Positions 18,288 through 30,518 of a stretch of 64,000 nucleotides of DNA are shown here, piece by piece. The DNA lies in NCBI RefSeq assembly GCF_011927955.1, contig NZ_JAATJN010000001.1, positions 3,534,001-3,598,000 on the forward strand. Reading direction: 5' to 3'. Under the pieces are notes generated by a model. That model searched no databases. It was not told the origin of the DNA and worked only from the letters and a program-made list of their open reading frames with translations. Source of the stretch: Brevibacterium marinum (GTDB lineage Bacteria > Actinomycetota > Actinomycetes > Actinomycetales > Brevibacteriaceae). Position numbers and translations under genes: made by a program. Positions within the stretch are counted from its first letter, which is position 1. The number at the start of each line of letters is the position of its first letter.

Positions 18288-18718
18288 TGCGGAGTGTCCT
18301 TCTGCTGTTTCTCTTCTGCTTTGATCCGCCGGTACTCTCGCTCGACGTCCTCGAGGGAGGCCATCTGTCCATCGCGGCCGTCCTCCCCGAAGGCCAGAGG
18401 ATGCCGACGGACGAGTTTGGCCTCGAGCCCGTCGATGACGCTTTCCAAGGTGTGACCGTAGGGTTCGGAGGCGCTTTCGTCCAGCAGCGCGGAGTGGAAC
18501 AGGACCTGGTAGAAGACGTCGCCGAGCTCCTCGACCACGGACGAGCGGTGGTCCGGACTCGGATCTTCGCGATAGTCCCCGAGCGCTTCGATGAGCTCTT
18601 CGGTCTCTTCGCGGGCGTACTTCTCAAGACTGCCGTGGTCCTGTCGGCTCGACCAGGGGCACCGACGACGCAGCGTCGCCATCGCCTCGATCGCCCCGGT
18701 TGTCCGCACCTCGCCCAT
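18284..18718 (-). CDS. mazG: MazG-type nucleoside triphosphate pyrophosphohydrolase
   Basis: A 144-residue protein with one MazG domain, which hydrolyses (d)NTPs to the monophosphate. The magnesium-binding motifs are EETEELIEALGD (ExxxE) and VEELGDVFYQVLFH (ExxD). The opening LRRRCPWSSRQDHGSLEKY is the family's CPWD-like start, here with Ser for Asp. It is about half the length of the two-domain MazG of E. coli or M. tuberculosis, as in many actinobacteria. The ATG at 18718 was preferred to an upstream GTG (18742) that lacks a ribosome site. It is coupled to the phosphatase gene. Confidence 0.88.
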   Translation of the reverse strand: MGEVRTTGAIEAMATLRRRCPWSSRQDHGSLEKYAREETEELIEALGDYREDPSPDHRSSVVEELGDVFYQVLFHSALLDESASEPYGHTLESVIDGLEAKLVRRHPLAFGEDGRDGQMASLEDVEREYRRIKAEEKQQKDTPQ

Positions 18719-18912
18719 AACATCTGCTCTCTGTTCTTCCACCTGGGTTCCGTTCCACGCGCATATGCACCTGACAGTGCCGCTGTCGTCATATTGCCAG
18801 GTGACCGAACGTCGGTTTTCACGCGAATATCCGACGCTCAGTCACCCGGCATCCCCTCCGGCCAGTACGCTCAGCCGCCGGCAATTGTGTTCGGTTGCGC
18901 AAACAGGAACGA

Positions 18913-18936
18913 CCCCCACCGCAAACGCGATGGGGG
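18913..18936 (-). terminator. Hairpin after csbD
   Basis: CCCCCACCGC and GCGATGGGGG pair over ten positions (one G-U) around a four-base AAAC loop, 13 bases past the csbD stop. The rest of the gap to mazG shows nothing else. Confidence 0.7.
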
Positions 18937-18948
18937 CCGAGGTCCTCA

Positions 18949-19143
18949 TTACTTCTTGAACTTGTCCTTGACGTCTTCGCCGAGGTCCTTGACCTGCTCG
19001 CCGACCTGCTTGGCCTTGCCCTTGAGCTGATCCGCCGAGCCCTCTGCTTTGAGCTCGTCGTCGCCGGTGGCATCGCCGACGGTCTCTTTGGCCTTACCGG
19101 AGAATTCCTCAGCCTTGTTGTCGAACTTGTCGTCAAAACCCAT
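18949..19143 (-). CDS. CsbD-like stress protein
   Basis: A 64-residue, very hydrophilic, lysine- and glutamate-rich protein of the CsbD family (MGFDDKFDNKAEEFSGKAKE, then VGDATGDDELKAEGSADQLK). CsbD proteins are induced in the general stress response of Bacillus and other bacteria; their molecular role is unsettled. The ATG at 19143 is preceded by AAGGAGGG at ideal distance, which rules against the upstream in-frame ATG. It is monocistronic, with its own hairpin, between mfd and mazG. The 135-base region upstream has no clear standard promoter. Confidence 0.9.
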   Translation of the reverse strand: MGFDDKFDNKAEEFSGKAKETVGDATGDDELKAEGSADQLKGKAKQVGEQVKDLGEDVKDKFKK

Positions 19144-19278
19144 GGTGGCCCTCCTTCGTCTCACGGCACGTCTGTAGCCGTATTCGCACTCTACGCTACG
19201 AACCGGTACCGCAAGTGAACTCTCAGAATACGCGCAGACTTCGTTGAAGTGTGTGCGAGAGTCCGAGGCCGATCGTCG

Positions 19279-22872
<3,594 letters not shown>

Positions 22873-22875
22873 GCA

Positions 22876-22881
22876 ATTCTA
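22876..22881 (-). promoter_or_regulatory. Likely -10 box of mfd
   Basis: On the minus strand TAGAAT is six bases from the GTG at 22869 and three from the ATG at 22872. The spacing seen at other genes here favours a leaderless GTG start. Confidence 0.45.
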
Positions 22882-22965
22882 GGCCACGCACCCGACACGG
22901 GAAACGGCGGCGATTGTGATCCTCCTTCCTCCGCAATCCCCGCACGATCGTGTGAAGATAAGTAC

Positions 22966-24426
22966 ATGTCCTACCGCACCCTCATCGCTTCCGCTGCGGT
23001 CGCAGCGCTGCTCCTGTCCGGATGCACCGCCGGCGAAGAAGTCCCCCAAGCCGAGCGCTGGGATTTCCACAGCAGGCCGGAACTGGACCCGCCGAGGATC
23101 GACATCGACGTCACCACGCAGCCGCCCGAGGAGGAGAAGGATCTCAAGACGTTCCTCGGTCCGAAGGGGCAGACCGCCGATGACGACGAATCCTGGGTCG
23201 GCGGGCTCATCCTCGATTCGGCGGGGGAACCGGTCTGGATCCGCCAGGGCGCGGGCCAGGTGTGGGACCTGCGCGTCCAGGAGTACCAGAACGAGCCGGT
23301 CCTCACCTGGTGGGAGGGGCTGGCCGAGACGCCGCACACGGCCGGTGAGGTCGTGATGCTCGACGACAGCTACAACGAGATCGCGCGGGTCGGCATGGGC
23401 GGGGATCTGGCCCACAAGACCGCCGACCTGCACGAGACGACGATCACCGATGACGGCACGATGTTCCTCCTCTCCTACATCAAGTCCCCGACGGACCTCA
23501 CCTCGGTCGGAGGCCCGAAGGACGGCTGGGTCTGGGAGGGAGTGGTCCAGGAGGTCGACATCGACTCCGGTGAGCCGGTCTTCGAATGGCGCACGCTGGA
23601 GGACGTGCCCGTCGATCAGACGGAGTCGACGATCAAGGACGGTGAGGGCACCGAGGACGTTCCGTTCGACTACATCCACCTCAATTCCGTGTCCGAGGAC
23701 GATGACGGCGATTCTCTCCTCGTCTCGGCCCGCAACACGCACGCCGTCTATCAGCTCGATCGCGAGAGCACCGATCTCAACTGGGTGCTCGGCGGTTCGG
23801 CCAGTGACTTCGAGATGGGCGAAGGCGCAGCCTTCGCCTGGCAGCATGATGCTCTGCGCAGTGACGACGGTACGCTCACGCTCTTCGACAATCATGCCGC
23901 ACCCCGCCTCGGCGACTCCCGTGGGCTGCGACTCGACCTCGATGAGAAGACGATGACCGCCGAGGTGGTCACCGAGTATCCGGCCCCCGACGATCGTTCC
24001 TCGGGCAGCCAGGGCAATATGCAGGAGCTCGACAACGGCAATGTGTTCATCGGCTGGGGATCGGAGCCCTACTATTCTGAGTTCGCCAAGAACGGCGACC
24101 TCCTCTACGACGCGACGTTCACGGGCGGTTCGAACTACCGGGCGTACCGATTCGACTGGGAAGCGACCCCTTCGGCGCCTCCGACGGCGACGAAGTCCGA
24201 ACCCGGTGAGGGCGTCACCCGTGTGCACATGAGCTGGAACGGTGCCACCGAGGTCGCGTCCTGGCGGATCCTCAGCGGAGACAGTGAAGAGCAGCTCGAG
24301 GAGACCGCCGTCGTCGATCGCACGGGATTCGAGACCTCGGCCGACATCGAGCCGGCCGGGTCCCAGATCATCGTCGAAGCCCTCGACGAGTCCGGACACA
24401 GGATCGGCAGCACCAGAGTGAGCTGA
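22966..24426 (+). CDS. Arylsulfotransferase-family lipoprotein
   Basis: A 486-residue secreted lipoprotein. The signal peptide ends in LLLSGC with the lipidated Cys20. The body has repeated beta-propeller-like text (ADLHETTITDDGTMFLLSY, FDYIHLNSVSEDDDGD, HAVYQLDRESTDLNWVLGG, WQHDALRSDDGTLTLFDNH) typical of the arylsulfotransferase (ASST) superfamily. The C-terminal 85 residues look like a fibronectin type III-like domain. Real sulfotransferase activity is unproven for this actinobacterial branch. GAAGAT lies six bases before the ATG, and no ribosome site is seen. It is divergent from mfd and followed by a rhomboid gene on the same strand. Confidence 0.85.
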   Translation: MSYRTLIASAAVAALLLSGCTAGEEVPQAERWDFHSRPELDPPRIDIDVTTQPPEEEKDLKTFLGPKGQTADDDESWVGGLILDSAGEPVWIRQGAGQVWDLRVQEYQNEPVLTWWEGLAETPHTAGEVVMLDDSYNEIARVGMGGDLAHKTADLHETTITDDGTMFLLSYIKSPTDLTSVGGPKDGWVWEGVVQEVDIDSGEPVFEWRTLEDVPVDQTESTIKDGEGTEDVPFDYIHLNSVSEDDDGDSLLVSARNTHAVYQLDRESTDLNWVLGGSASDFEMGEGAAFAWQHDALRSDDGTLTLFDNHAAPRLGDSRGLRLDLDEKTMTAEVVTEYPAPDDRSSGSQGNMQELDNGNVFIGWGSEPYYSEFAKNGDLLYDATFTGGSNYRAYRFDWEATPSAPPTATKSEPGEGVTRVHMSWNGATEVASWRILSGDSEEQLEETAVVDRTGFETSADIEPAGSQIIVEALDESGHRIGSTRVS

Positions 24427-24532
24427 CCGTTCGCAGGTATCGGGACTGTAACGGGATTAACGGAACAGTCACGATTGCCCGACAGGCCCGGTTTTTCGGC
24501 GTTCTCCAAGCTTCATCACCGACAATTGAGAC

Positions 24533-25267
24533 ATGAATTCCGACCAGTCCCCTCGTTTCTCCGCCGAAGAGTCCCAGTTCCTGTTCGGCACCGAATCTTC
24601 CACTTCCGATTCGTCCAGGTCAGGCGGCCACCCAACCGCAGGAGCGCCGAAGGTGGCCAATTTGCGCACCACCGTCAGCCGTGAGCATCGGCTCTCGCGA
24701 TTCGTCCCCGTCATCGTGCTGCTGGCGATCATGTGGGTCGTCGAGATCGTCGATGCGGTCCTGCCGGCCGATCTCGACGCGTTCAGTCTGCAGTCGTGGA
24801 ATCCGGCCTCGCTCTACGGGCTGATCACGTCGCCCTTGCTGCATTCCGGCTTCGGCCATCTCACCGCCAACACATTCCCGTTCCTCATCCTCGGCCTCTT
24901 CATCGCCGTCGAGGGAGCTCGCCGATTCTGGCTGGTCACCGCCATCACTGCCGTGGTGTCGGGGCTCGGTGCCTGGCTGACGACGTTGCCGGTCGGTCAG
25001 CACGTCGTCGGTGCGTCCGGCATCGTGTTCGGCTTCTTCGGCTACCTGGCCGTGCGGACCTGGTTCACCGACGATGTGCTCCGCAAGATCCTCTACTTCG
25101 CCATCGGACTCGTCGTCTTCGTCATCTATGGTGCTTCGATGGTGTTCGGGATGCTGCCCCAGGCCAATGGGATCTCCTGGCAGGGGCACCTGTTCGGCTT
25201 CGCCGGCGGCGTCTTCGCCGCCTGGCTCATCCACCGCCGCCGTCAGGGCCGCGCCGATAAGAAGTGA
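24533..25267 (+). CDS. Rhomboid-family intramembrane serine protease
   Basis: A 244-residue membrane protein. After a disordered 50-residue N-terminus come six hydrophobic helices. The SPLLHSGFGHLTANTFPFLI loop and helix 2, the catalytic GASG motif with Ser162 and the WQGHLFGFAGG motif with His219 give the rhomboid Ser-His dyad. Rhomboids cut transmembrane substrates in the membrane plane; the substrate here is unknown. GACAAT stands six bases before the ATG without a ribosome site, again suggesting a leaderless message. It ends nine bases from the convergent pth stop. Confidence 0.93.
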   Translation: MNSDQSPRFSAEESQFLFGTESSTSDSSRSGGHPTAGAPKVANLRTTVSREHRLSRFVPVIVLLAIMWVVEIVDAVLPADLDAFSLQSWNPASLYGLITSPLLHSGFGHLTANTFPFLILGLFIAVEGARRFWLVTAITAVVSGLGAWLTTLPVGQHVVGASGIVFGFFGYLAVRTWFTDDVLRKILYFAIGLVVFVIYGASMVFGMLPQANGISWQGHLFGFAGGVFAAWLIHRRRQGRADKK

Positions 25268-25276
25268 CTGCCGCTC

Positions 25277-25876
25277 TCACCTCGAGTGGTAGGTCAGCTG
25301 CACGCGTTCGAGTCCTTCGATGATGCGCATCTCAACTGCATCCGCGATGTCGGAGATGAACATCGGCAGGGCCGCCCGTTCGACCTTGGAGAAGGGTTTG
25401 AGGACGTAGTCGGCGGTGTCCTGAGGTCCCGGGGGTCTGCCCACACCCGCACGGATGCGAGTGTAGTCCTTCGTCCCCAGGACCGAGGTCATCGACCGCA
25501 GTCCGTTGTGCCCGCCTTCGCCGCCGCCGATCTTCGCCTTGATCGTGTCGAAGGGAATGTCGACATCGTCGTGGACGGCGACGATCCGTGCGGTGTCGAT
25601 AGAGTAGAAGTCAGCGAGCTGCCGGACCGGTCCGCCGGATTCGTTCATGTATCCGGTAGAGGTCGCGAGCACCACTCGAGGGCCCGGCAGGCCGGGGGTC
25701 GCACCCGTCGGCAGCCGGGCGGTGCCGACATTGCAGCGCAGCTTCGTGCGGGTGAGCTTCACCCCGATGCGCTGTGTGAGTTCGTCGATGACCATCTGCC
25801 CGATGTTGTGGCGGGTCGATTCGTATTTGGGACCCGGATTGCCCAGGCCGAAGACCAGCCACGCTTCGTTCGTCAT
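25277..25876 (-). CDS. pth: Peptidyl-tRNA hydrolase
   Basis: A 199-residue Pth that frees tRNA from prematurely released peptidyl-tRNA. Catalytic and binding residues are visible: Asn13 in VFGLGNPGPKYESTRHNIG, His23 in the same block, Asp103 in VHDDVDIPF and Asn124 in GGHNGLRS. TSTGYMNESG is the tRNA-binding loop. GAGAGGGA precedes the ATG. It lies downstream of rplY, the conserved order in actinobacteria, but two strong hairpins separate the two genes, so it may have its own promoter. It is complete and ordinary. Confidence 0.97.
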   Translation of the reverse strand: MTNEAWLVFGLGNPGPKYESTRHNIGQMVIDELTQRIGVKLTRTKLRCNVGTARLPTGATPGLPGPRVVLATSTGYMNESGGPVRQLADFYSIDTARIVAVHDDVDIPFDTIKAKIGGGEGGHNGLRSMTSVLGTKDYTRIRAGVGRPPGPQDTADYVLKPFSKVERAALPMFISDIADAVEMRIIEGLERVQLTYHSR

Positions 25877-25915
25877 CGTCGTCCCTCTCGTGTCTCTTCG
25901 TGCCCGATCCGGAAC

Positions 25916-25987
25916 GAATTCGGTGGGTCGCCTGTCCGACGACCCACCGAATTCAGACTTCAGTCTGCGCCCTGCAGCAGGGCGCAG
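25916..25987 (-). terminator. Two tandem hairpins between rplY and pth
   Basis: First from the rplY side is CTGCGCCCTG/CAGGGCGCAG (25965-25974 with 25978-25987, three-base loop). Beyond it is a perfect 15-bp stem GAATTCGGTGGGTCG (25916-25930 with 25940-25954, nine-base loop). Together they form a strong terminator or processing site after rplY. Confidence 0.75.
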
Positions 25988-25993
25988 GTGAGG

Positions 25994-26626
25994 TCACTCG
26001 TCCTCGGACTTCTCCTCTTCTGCGGCCTCGGTCGACTCGGCTTCGGTCTCCTCGGTCTCCTCGGCGTCCGACTCGGTGTCCATCTCGGCCTCTTCCGAGA
26101 CGTTGACGATGAGGAGTTCCGGATCCGCGGCGAGTTCGACGCCCGAGGGCAGTTCGACCTGTCCGGCCAGGACGTGCTCGCCCGCGGGTCGCCCGTCGAC
26201 CGTGACCTCAATGAGCTCCGGCAGCTTGGTGGCGTCGGCGCTGATGAGGATGGTCGACTCCTCCTGCTGCACCATGGTGCCGGGAGCGGATTCGCCGATG
26301 ATGTGGACGGGCACGTCGACCTCGATCTTCTCACCGCGCTTGACGATGATGAGGTCGAGGTGCTCGATTTCACGGGTGACGACGTCGGTCTGCACGTCGC
26401 GGGCGATCGCGAGAACGTTCTTGGCACCGTCGGTGCTTTCGATCTCGAAGAGCGCGTTGGCGTGCTTGAGGGCCATCATGGTGGCGTGGCCTTCGAGCGA
26501 GATGTGGACCGGGTCTCCCCCGTGTCCGTAGACGACGGCGGGAATGCGTCCCGCGCGGCGGGTGCGGCGGGCAGCGCCCTTGCCGAATTCATTGCGAGGT
26601 TCGGCGATGAGTTTGAAGTCAGCCAT
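25994..26626 (-). CDS. rplY: Large ribosomal subunit protein bL25 (Ctc/TL5 form)
   Basis: A 210-residue bL25 of the long Ctc type, which binds 5S rRNA. The N-terminal L25 domain (LIAEPRNEFGKGAARRTRRAG, IPAVVYGHGGDPVHISLEG) covers about residues 1-92. The beta-rich C-terminal TL5 domain (IEVDVPVHIIGES, VELPSGVELAADPELLIVNV) follows, with a final 30-residue acidic tail. The ATG at 26626 has AAGGAGAG in front; an upstream in-frame ATG does not. It is preceded by its own leader and followed by two hairpins before pth. Confidence 0.95.
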   Translation of the reverse strand: MADFKLIAEPRNEFGKGAARRTRRAGRIPAVVYGHGGDPVHISLEGHATMMALKHANALFEIESTDGAKNVLAIARDVQTDVVTREIEHLDLIIVKRGEKIEVDVPVHIIGESAPGTMVQQEESTILISADATKLPELIEVTVDGRPAGEHVLAGQVELPSGVELAADPELLIVNVSEEAEMDTESDAEETEETEAESTEAAEEEKSEDE

Positions 26627-26745
26627 TTTCTCTCCTTCGTGGTGTCCCAATCTTCAAGCACCACGGCGAAACAGCCTGAGACCGCACTGCTGACACCCGC
26701 CCGGACGGGCCGGTCAGCGCTGTGGGTCAGGACCGCGTCGATAAC

Positions 26746-26762
26746 GGAAACATCATGTTTCC
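26746..26762. promoter_or_regulatory. Palindrome upstream of rplY
   Basis: GGAAACATCATGTTTCC is a perfect palindrome around a central base, 120 bases before the rplY start and 18 bases past the hydrolase stop. It may be an operator or a small hairpin; the two cannot be told apart here. Confidence 0.3.
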
Positions 26763-26780
26763 CTCGCCGAGGCAACCCGT

Positions 26781-27800
26781 TCAGTTTAAAGCACCGTCGT
26801 CTGCGACACCAAGTCGGACCATCACCGCTTCGGCACAGGCGTCGATGCCGGCCTCGGAGAGCACGATGTCGAAGTGGTTGGTCCCAGGCACGTCGACGAC
26901 GTCCATCGCCTCCCAGCGCTGACGGTAGGAGTCCACGAGGTCCGGCGGGTAGAGCCCGGGCTCTGAGGCGACGAGGTCGCGTTCGGCGACGAGGAACGTC
27001 ACCTCGGACTGACGTCGCCGGCTGCCCATGACCTGGGCGAGAGAGCTCTGATAGGCGTCCCCGGTGTACATGTCCGCGGCATCGGCCTGCATCGCCTCGA
27101 TGGAGGTCGAGGGCTGGAAGCTGTGGTCGTCCTTGGCCGCGAGGTCATAGACGAAGCTCTCCGCGGCCACCGTGTCGAGTCCGTCGACGAAGGCCGGGTG
27201 TGCGGCGAAGAACGCGAGGTATTCCTCGACCGAGCCGAAGGACATCGAGAGTCGATCAGCCGCGGGCCCGAGCACCGCGGCGATGAGGTCGTCGGTGTCG
27301 AGATCGCGGTCGTTGAGGTCATCGGGTGCCTCGGCGTCATCCTCGCCCTCGGTGTCGGGCACAGGCAGCGGGAGTCCCCCGTCGATGAGGACGGGGCCAC
27401 GGAAACGATCGGCCACCTCGGCGCCGGGCTCCGCTCCCGCACCGAGGCCGGCCAGGGTCATGGCGACGAATCCGCCCATGGAATGGCCGACCAGGGTCAC
27501 AGGCCCCGGCTCGGCGAAGGCGTTGATGGCGGTGAGGACGTCTTCGGCATGGGCCCTCATCCCGAACGGCGGTCCCAGCAGACGCGAGTCAGCCCGTCCT
27601 CGCAAGTCGGGGCCGATGATGCGCACCCCCGGCAGAGCGGACACCAAGCCGGCGAAGAACAGATGGTTCGAGGTGATGCCGTGGATGACGCACACCGTGG
27701 GGACGCGACCCGGCCCGTAGGCTACGGGCTCCCAGACACCGACGGACAGTTCGCCACCGGAGACGCTGACCCGGTACCGGTTGTAATCGTGGGACGACAT
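26781..27800 (-). CDS. Alpha/beta hydrolase
   Basis: A 339-residue alpha/beta hydrolase. The oxyanion strand is VCVIHGITSN (near residue 38), the nucleophile elbow is VGHSMGG (Ser near 105), the acid lies in FLVAERDLV and the His in PGTNHFDIV near the end. A 35-residue acidic insertion (DTEGEDDAEAPDDLNDRD) sits in the cap region and is probably flexible. The substrate cannot be predicted. The ATG at 27800 was chosen because GAAGGGA precedes it; residues further upstream look non-coding. It lies alone between prs and rplY, breaking the usual prs-rplY adjacency. Confidence 0.87.
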   Translation of the reverse strand: MSSHDYNRYRVSVSGGELSVGVWEPVAYGPGRVPTVCVIHGITSNHLFFAGLVSALPGVRIIGPDLRGRADSRLLGPPFGMRAHAEDVLTAINAFAEPGPVTLVGHSMGGFVAMTLAGLGAGAEPGAEVADRFRGPVLIDGGLPLPVPDTEGEDDAEAPDDLNDRDLDTDDLIAAVLGPAADRLSMSFGSVEEYLAFFAAHPAFVDGLDTVAAESFVYDLAAKDDHSFQPSTSIEAMQADAADMYTGDAYQSSLAQVMGSRRRQSEVTFLVAERDLVASEPGLYPPDLVDSYRQRWEAMDVVDVPGTNHFDIVLSEAGIDACAEAVMVRLGVADDGALN

Positions 27801-27928
27801 CGTCACGGTTCCCTTCACTCGATTGTCTCCAGTGTAGAGCGTCGATGGCATCCCCTGCTGCAGCCGGACCAGAACGAACCCCGGGCCGAAGGATCGGCTC
27901 GGGGTTCGCAAACGCTCAGGCAGCGGCC

Positions 27929-28900
27929 TCAGACCTCGAAGAGGCTGGTGACCGATCCGTCCTCGAAGACTTCGTGCACGGCGCGGGCGATGAGCGGCGC
28001 GATCGAGAGCACGGTGAGCTTGTCGAACATCTTGTCCTCGGTCAGCGGCAGCGTGTTCGTCACGATGACTTCCTGTGCCACGGAATTCGACAGGCGCTCG
28101 ACAGCCGGTCCGGAGAAGACTGCGTGCGTCGAGACGACGATGACGCCGGTGGCGCCGGCGGCCATGCAGGCGTCGGCGGCCTGGACGATGGTCCCGCCGG
28201 TGTCGATCATGTCGTCGACCAGGACGCAGGTCCGCCCCTCGACCTCACCGACGACGCGGTTGGCCTTGGTCTCGTTCGGACGTGTGATGTCGCGAGTCTT
28301 GTGGATGAATGCCAGCGGCACTCCGCCCAGGGAGTTGGACCAGTTCTCGGCGACCTTGATCCGGCCCGCGTCGGGTGAGACCACGGCGAGGTCACCGGGG
28401 TACTTGTCCTTGACGTAGCCGGCGAGGATCGGCATCGCGAGGAGGTGATCGACCGGCCCGTCGAAGTAGCCCTGGATCTGCGCGGTGTGCAGGTCCACGG
28501 TGATGATGCGGTCGGCACCGGCGGTCTTGTACAGATCGGCCATGAGGCGGGCCGAGATGGGTTCGCGCCCGCGGTGCTTCTTGTCCTGTCGGGCGTAGGG
28601 GAAGAACGGTGCGATGACCGTGATCCGCTTGGCCGATGCACGCTTGAGCGCGTCGACCATGATGAGCTGTTCCATCAGCCATTCGTTGATGGGTGCACTG
28701 TGGGACTGCAGGACGAAGACGTCACAGCCGCGGACCGATTCGGAGAACCGGACGTAGATCTCTCCATTGGCAAAGTTGTAAATGTCGGTGGGGAGAAGTT
28801 CCGTCCCCAGGTTCTCAGCGACTTGCTCAGCAAGCTCATTGTTCGCGCGCCCGCTGACCAGGACGAGCTTCTTCTCGCTCGCCGTCGTAATTTCATTCAC
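27929..28900 (-). CDS. prs: Ribose-phosphate pyrophosphokinase
   Basis: A 323-residue PRPP synthetase, making the phosphoribosyl donor for nucleotide, histidine and NAD synthesis. The ATP-binding flexible loop region FFPYARQDKKHRGREPISAR, the metal-binding DLHTAQIQGYF, and the PRPP-binding CVLVDDMIDTGGTI are all present. The start is GTG at 28900 with GGGGA eight bases upstream. It overlaps the end of glmU by eight bases, the conserved actinobacterial pair. It is complete. Confidence 0.98.
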   Translation of the reverse strand: MNEITTASEKKLVLVSGRANNELAEQVAENLGTELLPTDIYNFANGEIYVRFSESVRGCDVFVLQSHSAPINEWLMEQLIMVDALKRASAKRITVIAPFFPYARQDKKHRGREPISARLMADLYKTAGADRIITVDLHTAQIQGYFDGPVDHLLAMPILAGYVKDKYPGDLAVVSPDAGRIKVAENWSNSLGGVPLAFIHKTRDITRPNETKANRVVGEVEGRTCVLVDDMIDTGGTIVQAADACMAAGATGVIVVSTHAVFSGPAVERLSNSVAQEVIVTNTLPLTEDKMFDKLTVLSIAPLIARAVHEVFEDGSVTSLFEV

Positions 28901-30350
28901 TTGCCGGTTCCCCTTCAGATGCGGCCTCGGCCGCCTGCGCTGCAGACGTGCCGGGGCGGTTGCTGACGACCCAGCCCTCCAGGTTACGCTGTGGCGCCAC
29001 GGTCATGGCAAGCGCTCCCGCAGGGACATCTTTGCGCACCGTTGTGCTCGCACCGGAGTAAGCGCCGTCGCCTACCGTGACAGGGGCGACGTACATATTG
29101 TCCGAGCCCATGCGTGCGTGCTTTCCGACGACGGTGCGGTGCTTGCTGACACCGTCGTAGTTGACGAAGACCGATGCGGCACCGATGTTGGAGCCTTCAC
29201 CGATCTCGGCATCGCCGACGTAGGACAGATGCGGAACCTTCGCACCCTGACCGATGTCCGCGTTCTTCGTCTCCACGAAGGTGCCGATCTTCCCGTCCTC
29301 GCCGAGGTGGGTCCCGGGTCGCAGGTAGGCGAACGGTCCGACCGTGGCCGCGGCTCCGACGACGGCGAGTTCCGAATGGGTGCGCACGACCTGTGCCTCG
29401 GCACCGACGACGGTGTCCTTCAGGGTCGAGTCGGGACCGACGACGGCACCGGTGTGGATGTCGGTGGCGCCGAGCAGCTGGACGCCGGGGAGGATCGTGA
29501 CGTCCTCGCCCAGGGCGACGTCGACGTCGATCCAGGTGGTGTCGGGATCGATGATGCTCACCCCAGAGCGCATCCACTTCTCGCAGAGGCGGCGGTTGAG
29601 CTCCTTGCCGAGGTTCGCCAGCTGCACACGATCGTTGGCGCCCTCGACCTGCCACAGGTCGTGGGTGGCGGTGGCCGCAACGGACCCTCCGGCCTCGCGG
29701 GAGGACCCGATCACATCGGTCAGGTACTTCTCGCCCTGAGAATTGTCGGTCGTCAGCGCGGCCAGACCGGTCTTGAGCGCCGAGGCGTCGAAGGCGTAGA
29801 TGCCGGAGTTGATCTCCCGGATGCTGCGCTGATCGTCGCTCGCATCCTTCTGCTCGACGATGCGCAGCAGGGCACCGGAGGCGTCGCGGACGATGCGACC
29901 GTACCCGGCGGGATCGTCCACCTCGGCGGACAGGACCGTGACGGCATTGTGTGAGGACTCGTGGACCTCGACGAGACTGTTGATGGTCTCAGCGGTCAGC
30001 AGCGGCACATCGCCGTAGGTCACGACCACTGTGCCGGTCAGGTCCTCGGGCAGCTGGGTGAGTGCGCATTCGGTGGCACGGCCGGTGCCGGGGACCTCGT
30101 CCTGATCGGCGATGAGCACCGTCTGCGCCGAGTCGATCGGCAGCGAGTCGAGGTGGGCGACGAGCTGATCACGCTCATGTCGGACAACGACGACGAGGTG
30201 TTCGGGGGTAGTGCCTGCCGCCGCCGTGATCGAGTGGTGGAGCAGGGACCGGCCGCCGATCGGATGCAGAACCTTCGGAAGCGTCGATTTCATTCGGGTT
30301 CCCTGGCCAGCGGCCAGAACGATGACGGCGGTTGGTCGGGTCTGCGACAT
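28893..30350 (-). CDS. glmU: Bifunctional UDP-N-acetylglucosamine pyrophosphorylase/glucosamine-1-phosphate acetyltransferase
   Basis: A 485-residue GlmU, providing UDP-GlcNAc for peptidoglycan. The N-terminal nucleotidyltransferase has LAAGQGTRMKSTLPKVLHPI and VVTYGDVPLL. The C-terminal left-handed beta-helix (from about residue 260) is built of hexapeptide repeats and ends in the acetyltransferase region with NYDGVSKHRTVVGKHARMGS. A short alanine-rich tail follows. The ATG at 30350 has GAAGGA eight bases in front; six further in-frame residues upstream are less likely. It sits directly downstream of tRNA-Gln and upstream of prs. Confidence 0.97.
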   Translation of the reverse strand: MSQTRPTAVIVLAAGQGTRMKSTLPKVLHPIGGRSLLHHSITAAAGTTPEHLVVVVRHERDQLVAHLDSLPIDSAQTVLIADQDEVPGTGRATECALTQLPEDLTGTVVVTYGDVPLLTAETINSLVEVHESSHNAVTVLSAEVDDPAGYGRIVRDASGALLRIVEQKDASDDQRSIREINSGIYAFDASALKTGLAALTTDNSQGEKYLTDVIGSSREAGGSVAATATHDLWQVEGANDRVQLANLGKELNRRLCEKWMRSGVSIIDPDTTWIDVDVALGEDVTILPGVQLLGATDIHTGAVVGPDSTLKDTVVGAEAQVVRTHSELAVVGAAATVGPFAYLRPGTHLGEDGKIGTFVETKNADIGQGAKVPHLSYVGDAEIGEGSNIGAASVFVNYDGVSKHRTVVGKHARMGSDNMYVAPVTVGDGAYSGASTTVRKDVPAGALAMTVAPQRNLEGWVVSNRPGTSAAQAAEAASEGEPASE

Positions 30351-30383
30351 CTGTTGAATCCTTCGCAAGTCGGATTGGGCCAG

Positions 30384-30455
30384 CTCCGCCCATAGGATTC
30401 GAACCTATACCACACGGCTCCAAAGGCCGGCGTGCTGCCATTACACCAGGGCGGA
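30384..30455 (-). tRNA. tRNA-Gln (anticodon TTG)
   Basis: Cloverleaf on the minus strand: acceptor stem TCCGCCC/GGGCGGA, D-arm text GGTGTAATGGCAGCAC, anticodon loop CTTTGGA giving TTG, T-arm TAGGTTCGAATCCTA and discriminator G, as is usual for glutamine. The terminal CCA is not encoded. The lowest pair of the anticodon stem looks mismatched. It is 34 bases upstream of the glmU start and may share its transcript. Confidence 0.95.
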
Positions 30456-30505
30456 ACAGCGTGCGCCTGTAGTGGGCCCGCGCTCACGAGACACCATCAT
30501 GCCAC

Positions 30506-30511
30506 TAGGAT
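30506..30511 (+). promoter_or_regulatory. Likely -10 box of the repeat-bearing membrane protein gene
   Basis: TAGGAT is seven bases before the ATG at 30519, as at pncB. The GGA within it is the only Shine-Dalgarno-like text. Confidence 0.45.
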
Positions 30512-30518
30512 GAACCGT